Positions 26,909-35,400 of a DNA stretch of 64,000 nt are shown here, in pieces. Source of the DNA: Picosynechococcus sp. PCC 7003. GTDB taxonomy: Bacteria > Cyanobacteriota > Cyanobacteriia > Cyanobacteriales > MRBY01. The notes beneath the pieces are model-generated. The model searched no databases and was not told the origin of the DNA. It worked only from the letters and a program-made list of their open reading frames with translations. Position numbers and translations under genes: made by a program. The stretch spans positions 1,754,661 through 1,818,660 of the forward strand of contig NZ_CP016474.1 in the NCBI RefSeq assembly GCF_001693255.1, read 5' to 3'. Position 1 is the first letter of the stretch. Each line of letters starts with the position of its first letter.

Positions 26909-28300
26909 TCACCGGCCACCGACGACAACATTTTTAATGCGCAAGTGAGGGCCGCCAACACTGACAGGTAATCCTCCTTGGCCACCTTTACCACAGCCGC
27001 CGTTGGTATAGAGGGTGTCGTTACCGATCGCCTCAATGTCCTTCAGAGTTTGGAAGACATTACCAGAAAGGGTGACATCACTAACGGGTTCGGCGATTTT
27101 GCCATCACGGATCATGTAGCCTTCTGCCGCCGCAAAGGTAAACATTTCCCCATTGGTTTGGCCGCCAATCATCCGCACTGCATAAACCCCTTCTTCGATA
27201 TCTTGGATCATTTCTGCAAAGGGGGTATCGCCGGGCTCAATCGCCGTATTCGTCATGCGTACCAGGGGCGGATAAGAAGCTTGTAGGGCGCGGGCATTAC
27301 CTGTGGGGGCTTCGCTCATTTTGCCGGCGGTTTCCCGGGAGTGGAGTCGCTGGGTAAGCACACCGTCTTTGATGAGATATTTACGCTGACCGGGCACCCC
27401 TTCGTCGTCGTATTTCATCGTGCCGGGCAGATCAGGAAGGGTGGCATCATCGATCACATTCAGTTGGGAAATACCGAGGGGTTTACCGATAGTGAGCAAC
27501 TCCTGCATCCGGGGATTTTCATAGACAAAATCTGCTTCGGATAAGTGGCCAAAGGCTTCGTGGATAAAAACCCCTGCGAGGTAAGGATCAAGGACAACAG
27601 TATATTGGCCGCCTTTGACGGGTTTGGCTTCTAGTTGGCGGATGGCTCTTTCGGCTGCACCTTTAACGCGATCGCCAATCCCAAGGAGCACATCAAAATC
27701 ACAGCGGGAATGAATGGATTCAAACCCCTGGCGGACAACCCCATCTTCGCCCCTGGCGATCGCCCCAAATCTACCGTTAACATCGAGGCGTTCTTGGATG
27801 ATGCAACTGCCGTTGGAGTTGACGAAGTAGGTGGTGACAAAACTGTCACTGATGCTCGCCATGGTGGTTTGAATCCGGGGGTCATAATCCAGCAAAATTT
27901 GATTGTATTTCGCCAGCAGATCCCGTTTTTCCTTAAGGGAAATAGTGCGGGGGTCGGTTTTAATCTCTACCGGCACATAGTCTTCGATGGCACCACTGGG
28001 AGCGAGTTGGGTCGATTCTTTCCCCACAAGTTTCGCTTGGGAAACCGCTTCAGCAACGCGATCGCCTAATTCGGCAAGGCCATTGAAGGTGACAAAACTC
28101 CAACCCCCCTGGTGGCAGGCCCGAATCCCGCCGGCGAGGGCAAAACTACGGTTACTGCCGTCGAACTGCGCCCCCCGGAAGGCCAGACTGGTAGATTCAC
28201 TCTGCTGCACCCGAATTTCTAGGTAGTCCACAGCCTCTTGATGGGTGGCGATCGCCCCTTGGAGGGCATCGGTAATCTGTTGCATGGTGAGGGTCGTCAT
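26909..28300 (-). CDS. tldD: TldD-family metalloprotease
   Basis: 463-residue TldD/PmbA family zinc protease; TldD/TldE act on unfolded peptides, CcdA and microcin precursors in E. coli. The active-site motif HEAFGH, an HExxxH, is in GVFIHEAFGHLSEADF. The C-terminal third has the family features GQTNGEMFTFAAAEGYMIRDGKI and TNGGCGKGGQGGLPVSVGGP. No partner tldE gene is adjacent. It begins six bases after the solute-binding gene stops, so it is the last gene of a three-gene operon. Confidence 0.93.
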   Translation of the reverse strand: MTTLTMQQITDALQGAIATHQEAVDYLEIRVQQSESTSLAFRGAQFDGSNRSFALAGGIRACHQGGWSFVTFNGLAELGDRVAEAVSQAKLVGKESTQLAPSGAIEDYVPVEIKTDPRTISLKEKRDLLAKYNQILLDYDPRIQTTMASISDSFVTTYFVNSNGSCIIQERLDVNGRFGAIARGEDGVVRQGFESIHSRCDFDVLLGIGDRVKGAAERAIRQLEAKPVKGGQYTVVLDPYLAGVFIHEAFGHLSEADFVYENPRMQELLTIGKPLGISQLNVIDDATLPDLPGTMKYDDEGVPGQRKYLIKDGVLTQRLHSRETAGKMSEAPTGNARALQASYPPLVRMTNTAIEPGDTPFAEMIQDIEEGVYAVRMIGGQTNGEMFTFAAAEGYMIRDGKIAEPVSDVTLSGNVFQTLKDIEAIGNDTLYTNGGCGKGGQGGLPVSVGGPHLRIKNVVVGGR

Positions 28301-28306
28301 CGATCT

Positions 28307-30100
28307 TTACTCCTTAATTTCAGCCGCAATCGTTAAGTCTTCAAGGTTCCAGAGGGGGCCACCCAGGGCCGAATGTTGCACCCCTTCAATTTTGTCACGC
28401 ACCGCCGCGAGGGAATAATTGTTCACCAGATGGATAAACGGCAAATATTCCGCTGCGAGTTCTTGGGTTTTAGCATAAATCTCCTTACGTTTGTCGAGAT
28501 CCAGCTCCTGGGCCCCTTGGATGTAGAGATCCGCAATTTCCTGTTCCCAATCATTGATCACCCGGTCGGTCAGAGGTGTGGTACCTGGCCGTGCTGCTTG
28601 GTTAAACATATGCAAATTACCGTCGGGAAACCACACATTGGCACCACCATTAGGCTCATTTCCTCCTGTTAAACCCAACAAGAAACAATCCCAATCGAGG
28701 GAATTGCTCAACTTATCGACGAGGATATTAAAACCAATCGGGCTATAGTCCACCTGCATCCCCAGGGCTTCGAGATCCTGCTCAATTTGGGTGGCCATCG
28801 CCTCACGGATTTTGTTGCCCGCATTGGTAATCAAAGAAAAACGCACCGGATTATTGTCGGCATCAATTAATTGCCCCTGGGCGTTGTGGGAAAAGCCCGC
28901 CTCTTCGAGGAGCGCCTTGGCCCTGTCCGGGTCGTAATCGTAGGTTTGCACCTGGTCGTTGTAGAAGGGAGATTGCACTGAAATCGGCGAATGTTGCACT
29001 TCCCCTAAACCTCGGTAAATATTATTCACCATGCGCTGGCGATCAATGCCATAGGCCACAGCCTGGCGAAACTTCAGATTGTTAAACCATTTCGACTTAA
29101 TGGGATCGACGAGGGGTTTACCGTCCCGCTTCCCGGTATTGAGATTAAAGGAAATAAAACTCGTGCCGTAGGCTTCACCGCCGTTGTAGATGGTAAATTC
29201 GCCCCGATCTTCTTCCCGTTTCAGGAGCGAAAAATAATCTGGGCTGACCCCTGTAACATCCAAGTCACCAGACCGGAATTGCAGCAAGGTGGTGTCGGTG
29301 TTGGGGACAATTTGCCAAACGATTTGATCCACGTAGGGTTTGGGGGTTTGCCAGTAGTAGGGATTGGGCTGAAAGATTAAGCGCTGGCCCACGGCATAGT
29401 TAATCAACTGGTAAGGGCCGCTGGAAACTAAATCTTGCGGTGGCGTGCTGACGCCCCAGGTACCCAAAAAGAGGGGATTGCCTTCGCTGTCGGTCTGCTC
29501 AACGCTTTCGCGGAGGACATGTTCTGGCAGAATTTCCAGGGCTGTATTGTTGAGGAAAGGCGCAAAGGGTTCGGTGATCGTGAATTTCACTTGGCGATCG
29601 CCTACTTTTTCCACCGTCGGTAAAGTCCCGGCAATGCCCACCCGCAGGCCATCACGGGAATTGGTGGGGATTTTTTCGTTGAGATAAATCTGGTTATAGC
29701 TAAAGACAACATCATCAACGGTGAGGGGTTCCCCGTCAGACCATTGCAGATTGTCCCGCAGGGTAAAGGTCAAGCTGAGTTGATCTTCGGAAAATTCCCA
29801 GGATTCGGCAAGCCGGGGCTCCGTTTCTCCAGTGACGGGATTTTCGGAAACTAAGCCTTCGTAGGTAAGACCAAAAATACTGGGTGACTCTGCCGAGAGG
29901 GCCGGGTTAAAGGTTTTTGGGTCACTGAGGACGCTGATCACAATTTGGTTGTCCCCTGCCCCCGTGGCGTTACTGGCTTGGGGATTACAGGCGGTGAGGA
30001 CAGAGGGCAGAGTTAAGGTAAAGGCGATCGCCGCCACAAATGCCCAAAACCGCTGTAACCGAAATAATTTAGAGAATTGAAATGATTTATTCTTCTTCAT
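28307..30100 (-). CDS. ABC transporter solute-binding protein, family 5 (peptide/nickel type)
   Basis: 597-residue extracytoplasmic lipoprotein from ATG 30100, starting MKKNKSFQFSKLFRLQ. The signal ends with the lipobox LTAC. The mature part matches DppA/OppA-like proteins: NPALSAESPSIFGLTYEGLV, LAESWEFSEDQLSLTFTLRDNLQWSDGEPLTVDDVVFSYN and AVAYGIDRQRMVNNIY. Known ligands of the family are peptides, nickel chelates and some sugars. No permease or ATPase for it is adjacent. It overlaps the preceding 131-residue gene by 14 bases and is followed closely by tldD. Confidence 0.9.
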   Translation of the reverse strand: MKKNKSFQFSKLFRLQRFWAFVAAIAFTLTLPSVLTACNPQASNATGAGDNQIVISVLSDPKTFNPALSAESPSIFGLTYEGLVSENPVTGETEPRLAESWEFSEDQLSLTFTLRDNLQWSDGEPLTVDDVVFSYNQIYLNEKIPTNSRDGLRVGIAGTLPTVEKVGDRQVKFTITEPFAPFLNNTALEILPEHVLRESVEQTDSEGNPLFLGTWGVSTPPQDLVSSGPYQLINYAVGQRLIFQPNPYYWQTPKPYVDQIVWQIVPNTDTTLLQFRSGDLDVTGVSPDYFSLLKREEDRGEFTIYNGGEAYGTSFISFNLNTGKRDGKPLVDPIKSKWFNNLKFRQAVAYGIDRQRMVNNIYRGLGEVQHSPISVQSPFYNDQVQTYDYDPDRAKALLEEAGFSHNAQGQLIDADNNPVRFSLITNAGNKIREAMATQIEQDLEALGMQVDYSPIGFNILVDKLSNSLDWDCFLLGLTGGNEPNGGANVWFPDGNLHMFNQAARPGTTPLTDRVINDWEQEIADLYIQGAQELDLDKRKEIYAKTQELAAEYLPFIHLVNNYSLAAVRDKIEGVQHSALGGPLWNLEDLTIAAEIKE

Positions 30101-30482
30101 TGCCCTGTGCCCCATCTAAACGCCCTAGTTCATACACCCCACAGCCAGCACAGGCCATTACGCCCAAACTGATCGCCCAACTGTGGCCGAGGCTCCACTC
30201 CACTCCAAAGTTGCAACCGGCGCCAAAGAGCAAAAAGGGCAAAATACTTAGGAGCGAGGCCGAAAAAGCACTTTTGGATTCACGAATTTCTTTGTCCTTT
30301 TCAAATTCTTCTTCGGAAAAATAAAGCGATCGCTCGGCCCAGTTCATCCAACGCTCTAGACCATTCAAGATCCCTTCCCGCAACGGAGCAATACCGATAT
30401 AAAGGGCAAAGGCCCAGAGGCAAGCGCCGGCGATCGTGCTGGCTTCGATGGGAATCATAAAGGGAAAAAATTCACGCAACAT
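30087..30482 (-). CDS. Small membrane protein upstream of the solute-binding gene
   Basis: 131-residue protein with three hydrophobic segments, about residues 5-32, 78-92 and 100-118. A charged amphipathic stretch between the first two contains FSEEEFEKDKEIRESKSAF. No family recognised. It is the first gene of an apparent operon with the family-5 solute-binding protein (14-base overlap) and tldD. It does not look like an ABC permease, lacking the EAA loop and having too few helices. Confidence 0.55.
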   Translation of the reverse strand: MLREFFPFMIPIEASTIAGACLWAFALYIGIAPLREGILNGLERWMNWAERSLYFSEEEFEKDKEIRESKSAFSASLLSILPFLLFGAGCNFGVEWSLGHSWAISLGVMACAGCGVYELGRLDGAQGNEEE

Positions 30483-30588
30483 GGGGAGAGTAAGGGCGAC
30501 AACTGTGTTTAAAGATTGTATCGATTGTGGTGGTCTTCGGCATCCTCTCCCCCATGATCTCCCCCGGCAATGGCGATCGCCCTAGGAG

Positions 30589-31845
30589 TTAAACCATCTC
30601 TAAAGGGGGAATTTCCGAACGCTGCATGGTGGCCTCTAACTGCACTTCTGCCATATCCGCCTCTACTGCTGCCATCAGTTGCTCCCGGAGGTCGGGCATC
30701 ACAGCCAAGGCCCTGGTCCAATCGGGAATGCGGTACACAGCCGGCTCGTGCATATATTTATCAAAGGCCAAGGGAATGATTTGTTCAAAGCTTTCGACGG
30801 TCATTTCTTCCCGGTGGCGGTCATAGGGAATACCGTTACAGGTCGCATCAACAAAATATTGACGGATCATATCCTGGGCCACACGGCGGAACTTCACCTG
30901 GAGCGCGATTTGGTGCCCTTCAGAGAAAACAATCGACTCTGTTTCTGTCAGGGTGCGCAGGATCGAAGACAAAATTTCGGTGCACATTTTCTGTAATCCT
31001 TCTTGGGGATTGTTGCCTACCGCTTTGTGTTTGTGGTCAAAGAAGCCCAGATCTACCTGGGCCACCCGTTTCGGCGCTACATTGCGATAAACTTCTGCCA
31101 ATAACCCCACCTCAATGCCCCAGTCACAGGGAACGCGCAGATTTAAAGCCAGATCTGCGGTCATGGCAAATTCACCGGCGAGGGGATAGCGATAGGATTT
31201 GAGGTAGTGGAGATAGGCATTGCGTCCCAGGACATCTTCGAGGGTTGCCAACAGAGGCGCAACAAAGAGGCGCACAACCCGGCCATTCATCGCTCGGTTT
31301 TCGAGACCGAGACGGGTGTAATAGGCTTTGTTATAGGCAATGCCAAATTCTGGCTCCACGATGGGATAAAACAGCTTGGCCACCAGGGAACGGTCAAAGG
31401 TGACAATGTCGGCGTCATGGAGGGCGATCGCCCGGGCATCTAGGGACGCCAGGCCAAGGCCCAGCCATACTGCCCAACCCTTGCCCATGTAATCAAGGAG
31501 ATTGAGATTTTGGTGGGCCAGCTTTTCTAAAATGCCGCGAATCCGGGCCCCATTCGTCCAAATGACGTTGACTTTTTGGGGCAATTCGCTAAAAAACATC
31601 ACGGCATGGTGATATTGTTCGACGGTTTCGGCGTGGAGACAAACATTGACCGTTTGGATGTAGGCACAGCCTTTTAAATGTTCTTTGATCCGGGTGAGGG
31701 CAGGCCGTTGTAGCTCTTCGTAAAGGGAAGGAATGAGTAACGCCATGGGGCAAATTTCACGAAGATTCATCAGGCGTTTTTCGAGGTAATCCAGATCGGC
31801 ATCAAGATCATGGATGGTGGTGATGAATTCTTGGCAAAAGTCCAT
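30589..31845 (-). CDS. gpgS: Glucosyl-3-phosphoglycerate synthase
   Basis: GT81-family retaining glycosyltransferase making glucosyl-3-phosphoglycerate from an NDP-glucose and 3-phosphoglycerate, the first step to the compatible solute glucosylglycerate. 418 residues. The acceptor/donor region is VNVIWTNGARIRGILEKL. The metal-binding acidic motif is in ALHDADIVTFDR, and GLENRAMNGRVVRLFVAPLL and DWGIEVGLLAEVYRN are typical of GpgS. It diverges from the phosphorylase and gpgP genes across a 316-base control region. A mannosyl analogue is unlikely given the GT81 pattern. Confidence 0.9.
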   Translation of the reverse strand: MDFCQEFITTIHDLDADLDYLEKRLMNLREICPMALLIPSLYEELQRPALTRIKEHLKGCAYIQTVNVCLHAETVEQYHHAVMFFSELPQKVNVIWTNGARIRGILEKLAHQNLNLLDYMGKGWAVWLGLGLASLDARAIALHDADIVTFDRSLVAKLFYPIVEPEFGIAYNKAYYTRLGLENRAMNGRVVRLFVAPLLATLEDVLGRNAYLHYLKSYRYPLAGEFAMTADLALNLRVPCDWGIEVGLLAEVYRNVAPKRVAQVDLGFFDHKHKAVGNNPQEGLQKMCTEILSSILRTLTETESIVFSEGHQIALQVKFRRVAQDMIRQYFVDATCNGIPYDRHREEMTVESFEQIIPLAFDKYMHEPAVYRIPDWTRALAVMPDLREQLMAAVEADMAEVQLEATMQRSEIPPLEMV

Positions 31846-32161
31846 TGCTAGTCACCTAAATAAAAAGAAAATCTTAAAATTCGCCTTTAAATTAACCCAA
31901 TTTTGCGGGGTTGGCCGTATCTAAAGCGACGTAAAAATTACTACAATGTCAGCTTCATTTGTTGATAGGCTGAGATTTAACTTGAGTAAAGGGTGAGTCA
32001 GTCGTTTTTTTGTCCCCAAGAAAATACTGAAAAAGCAGATCAAACTGATTTCTAAAATGATGTCTTTTGATGCTGTAGTGATAAGGCCCTGGGGCTTTAA
32101 AAAAAGCGAAGTCGGCAGATCCTTCGATGAGTGAAATTAGCGTGTTTGTCCTGTTACTCCT
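31846..32161. promoter_or_regulatory. Divergent control region between gpgS and the phosphorylase gene
   Basis: 316 non-coding bases, AT-rich. It contains the NtcA-type site listed separately at 31931. The plus-strand leader from the predicted start near 31978 to the ATG at 32162 would be about 185 bases long. No riboswitch motif or terminator was recognised in it. On the minus strand no TAN3T box lies 20-24 bases from the NtcA motif, so gpgS probably uses another promoter. Confidence 0.6.
31931..31971 (+). promoter_or_regulatory. Predicted NtcA-activated promoter
   Basis: GTA-aaaattac-TAC at 31931-31944 is an exact match to the NtcA consensus GTA-N8-TAC. After 21 bases comes TAGGCT (31966-31971), fitting the TAN3T -10 box within the 20-24 base spacing of class II NtcA promoters. 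It points towards the phosphorylase-gpgP genes. It suggests induction under nitrogen limitation. Confidence 0.65.
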
Positions 32162-33919
32162 ATGACCATTCCCCAGATTGCAGGTCTTGGCGATCGCCTT
32201 GATGAATTTTTTGCGACCCTGTATCCCAACCATCCGCCTACAGAGTTAGTTGCGCGCTTGGAGCGGGTGCTTGCGCCCCATTTAATGGCGACGGCGGGAA
32301 GCGAAGATTTATGGGATCAGAGTACAGCCCTGATGATTACCTACGGGGATAGCCTATACCAACCCAGTGCGGATAATGGCCCCAATCCTCTCCAGGTACT
32401 TTTGATTTTTCTGCGGGAGCGGCTCCAGGGGGTGATTAGCGGTGTGCATATTTTGCCGTTTTTCCCCTACAGTTCCGATGATGGCTTTGCGGTGATCGAT
32501 TACCGCCAGGTCAATCCACAGTTGGGCAGTTGGCAAGACATTGAGGCGATCGCCGCCGAATTTGAAATGATGGCCGATCTTGTGATCAACCACGTCTCCA
32601 GTGAATCAGACTGGTTTCAGCAGTTCCTCGCCCAGGAAAAACCCGGCTGTGACTATTTCATTGAGGTGCCCCCAGATACCGATACCCAGTTAGTGGTGCG
32701 GCCCCGCAGTAGCCCTCTCTTAAGTAAATTTGCCACGACAAAAGGCGATCGCCACGTCTGGACAACCTTTAGCCGCGACCAAGTAGATGTCAATTTTGCC
32801 AATCCGGACGTTCTGTTTGAGTTTATCGATATCCTCTTGGGCTACTGCCAACATGGAATCCGCTTTATTCGTCTCGATGCGGTGGGCTTTCTCTGGAAAA
32901 AATTACAAACTGCCTGCATTCACCTGCGGGAAACCCATCTGGTAATCCAATTGATCCGGGAGATCCTCGCCATCACCTATCCGCGCACCGTTTTGATCAC
33001 CGAAACCAACGTCCCCAACCGGGAAAATCTCAGTTATTTTGGCAAGGGCAACGAAGCCCACATGATCTACAATTTCAGCCTGCCGCCTCTCCTCCTCAAT
33101 GCATTGATTCGCGGCGAAGCCCGGCACCTCAAAACCTGGATGAAAAGTATGCCCCCGGCCCAGGATGGTTGCGCCTATTTTAATTTCACCGCCTCCCACG
33201 ATGGCATTGGCCTCCGTCCCGCCGAAGGTCTTCTAGAAGGCCAAGAATTCGAGCAATTGATCAAAACCATGGCCGATTTTGGGGCCAGGATCAGCTACCG
33301 TAGTCTGCCCAACGGCACCGAAAAACCCTATGAATTAAATATTTCTTTGTTCGATGCCCTCAAAGGCACCATCACAGGCCCCGACCCTTGGCAACGGCAA
33401 CGGTTCCTCTGTTCCCAGGCGATCATGATGTCCTTAGAGGGAGTGCCGGCGTTTTATATCCATAGTTTTTTGGCGACCCCTAATGATGATGCCAAGGTAG
33501 CCGCGACGAACCATAACCGCAGCATTAACCGCCACCAATGGGATTATGATCTGCTCCAGAAAAAGCTCACTGATCCTGACTCTGACCAGGCTTGGGTCTT
33601 GCGAGAACTCATAAAACTCATCGCGATCCGTCGCCAGCAGCCTGCTTTCCATCCCAACGCGACCCAATATACCCTTGATTTCCAGAGTCCGGCAGTCTTT
33701 GGTTTTTGGCGTCAGAGCCGCGATCGCCGCCAGAGTATTTTCTGTTTGTTTAACCTGGGCGATCGCCCCACAACCATCCCAGTGGCAAGCTTAAACCTCA
33801 TTTGCACCGACGACTGGCAGGATCTGTTGGGTCAAGTTGTGTTAGAAGAAGGCACAACGGACATTTCCCTAGCCCCCTATCAAACTGCGTGGATTACCAA
33901 TGTTCCTCTGCTTCACTGA
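32162..33919 (+). CDS. GH13 subfamily 18 glycoside phosphorylase, probably glucosylglycerate phosphorylase
   Basis: 585-residue sucrose-phosphorylase-like enzyme. The (beta/alpha)8 motifs are HILPFFPYSSDDGFAVIDY, DLVINHVSSESDWF, the nucleophile Asp in GIRFIRLDAVGFLW (about residue 239), the acid/base Glu in VLITETNVPN (about 281) and FTASHDGIGLRPAEG. The family includes sucrose, glucosylglycerol and glucosylglycerate phosphorylases. Its position between gpgS and gpgP favours glucosylglycerate, cleaved to glucose 1-phosphate and glycerate; that is inference from context. Its stop lies inside the gpgP start region, a 20-base overlap, so the two are translationally coupled. Confidence 0.85.
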   Translation: MTIPQIAGLGDRLDEFFATLYPNHPPTELVARLERVLAPHLMATAGSEDLWDQSTALMITYGDSLYQPSADNGPNPLQVLLIFLRERLQGVISGVHILPFFPYSSDDGFAVIDYRQVNPQLGSWQDIEAIAAEFEMMADLVINHVSSESDWFQQFLAQEKPGCDYFIEVPPDTDTQLVVRPRSSPLLSKFATTKGDRHVWTTFSRDQVDVNFANPDVLFEFIDILLGYCQHGIRFIRLDAVGFLWKKLQTACIHLRETHLVIQLIREILAITYPRTVLITETNVPNRENLSYFGKGNEAHMIYNFSLPPLLLNALIRGEARHLKTWMKSMPPAQDGCAYFNFTASHDGIGLRPAEGLLEGQEFEQLIKTMADFGARISYRSLPNGTEKPYELNISLFDALKGTITGPDPWQRQRFLCSQAIMMSLEGVPAFYIHSFLATPNDDAKVAATNHNRSINRHQWDYDLLQKKLTDPDSDQAWVLRELIKLIAIRRQQPAFHPNATQYTLDFQSPAVFGFWRQSRDRRQSIFCLFNLGDRPTTIPVASLNLICTDDWQDLLGQVVLEEGTTDISLAPYQTAWITNVPLLH

Positions 33920-34751
33920 TCTCGACGGCACCCTCCTCAACCACGATGACTATCGCTACGATGCGGCGATACCAACAATCCAGACCTTGAAACAAGCGGG
34001 AATTCCGATCATTCCCACCACCAGCAAAACGAAGGCAGAGGTGCTTGACCTGCGCGAGTCCCTTGGGTTAAAGGATCCATTTATTGTGGAAAATGGTAGC
34101 GGCATTTTCCTGGAACCGGGCGATCCACGGTTTGATTTTTCAGAATTGGATGTGGCGATGACGACCGAGGCCACCCTCACCACCATTACCCTCGGCATTT
34201 CCTACGCCCAAGCGCGACAATCCCTCCAGAATTTGGCCCAACAGATTGGGGAACCCTTGACGGGGTTTGGGGATTTAAGTCTGGAGGCATTACAGGATCT
34301 CACGCAGTTGCCCTTAGAAGCGTTAAAACAGGCGGGCGATCGCCAATTTAGTGAACCTTTTTTGCGGCCCCAAACGGATTTAGCACAGTTAGAATCTTTA
34401 GCGAAAAAAGCTGGTCTGCAAATCCTGGTGGGGAATCGCTTCTGTCATCTTTTGGGGGCGGGAGCCGGAAAAGGGCGCGCCGTGCAACTCCTCCAGCAGG
34501 CATGGCAAAAAGCCCATCCGGATCAACCGCCCATCAAAACCCTCGGCCTGGGGGATAGCCCCAATGATTTGTCTTTACTAGAAGCCGTCGATGTGGTGAT
34601 CGCCGTACCGGGGCCAGAAGGAGTGAACCCGAAGCTAGCTTCCCATATTCAAGAGCAAGGCTGGTTAGTCGCCCCCTATCCCGGTGCTAAGGGCTGGGCC
34701 GCCGCAGTAGAAAAACAATTGAATGAGTTAGATCATCCCTTGGCGCGGTAA
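33900..34751 (+). CDS. gpgP: Glucosyl-3-phosphoglycerate phosphatase (MPGP-type HAD)
   Basis: 283-residue HAD-IIB phosphatase that removes phosphate from glucosyl-3-phosphoglycerate, giving glucosylglycerate. Motif I is MFLCFTDLDGTLLN with D7 and D9. IPIIPTTSKTKAEV holds motif II, and VENGSGIFL is characteristic of mannosyl-/glucosyl-3-phosphoglycerate phosphatases. Motif IV is in TLGLGDSPNDLSLLEAVD. Together with gpgS it completes the two-step pathway. Whether it also accepts the mannosyl substrate cannot be told. Confidence 0.88.
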   Translation: MFLCFTDLDGTLLNHDDYRYDAAIPTIQTLKQAGIPIIPTTSKTKAEVLDLRESLGLKDPFIVENGSGIFLEPGDPRFDFSELDVAMTTEATLTTITLGISYAQARQSLQNLAQQIGEPLTGFGDLSLEALQDLTQLPLEALKQAGDRQFSEPFLRPQTDLAQLESLAKKAGLQILVGNRFCHLLGAGAGKGRAVQLLQQAWQKAHPDQPPIKTLGLGDSPNDLSLLEAVDVVIAVPGPEGVNPKLASHIQEQGWLVAPYPGAKGWAAAVEKQLNELDHPLAR

Positions 34752-35400
34752 GACCTCCAGAGCATCTCTGATTCCTTCCGGTAGCAAGTCTATAGAAAAT
34801 TCTTATCACTTACTTATTTTCTACTTATTTATATGGGGCTCTCTTTTGCAGTTAGTCGGCATCACATACTTCTTGATAGCTACACAACAATACAATCACA
34901 ATTCTACAGATTACTTTTCAAATAGACCTTAAAAAAATATTCTATTTTCCCAAGGAGATTTTCGTTAAATTTATCGATATTGAGCGATATTTAGAGTGAC
35001 TTTTAACGTGCCAACTGGTTTGGGGAGAATGAATGAAAACGCTGTCAGCATCCCCTGGCAAAATCCAGAAAAGCTTTTCCACGCAAAGACTTGAGCATAT
35101 TTTATCTAGCCTTAATAAAAAATTAATATCTATACTTTAATCTTGGTTTCTAGGAAAGTCGCTATAGTCTTAAAACGATCATGGATGCCTAGTCTAGTAT
35201 CATCCACGGGAACGAAATATCTGTACCTACATCCGTACTTGCAGGCATATTGTCACTTTAAATACAATTCTCCCTGGGGAAAGATGGCTAAATAAGATTG
35301 TCCACAGAAAATTTCATTGGGTTTTTGTTCGGGAAAAACATTATTCTCCTTATCGATTACTCCTCATATTTTTGTTGCGCTGATAAACGGATTAAAAAAG
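34752..35400. other. AT-rich intergenic region without a supported gene
   Basis: 649 bases, markedly more AT-rich than its surroundings and free of HIP1 palindromes. The only item of note is a 21-codon frame at 35029-35094 (MNENAVSIPWQNPEKLFHAK...) with GGGGAGA three bases before it; I see no homologue and do not call it a gene. Short A/T-rich direct repeats such as ACTTATTT occur near 34810. The promoter of the EAL gene presumably lies towards the right end. Confidence 0.5.
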
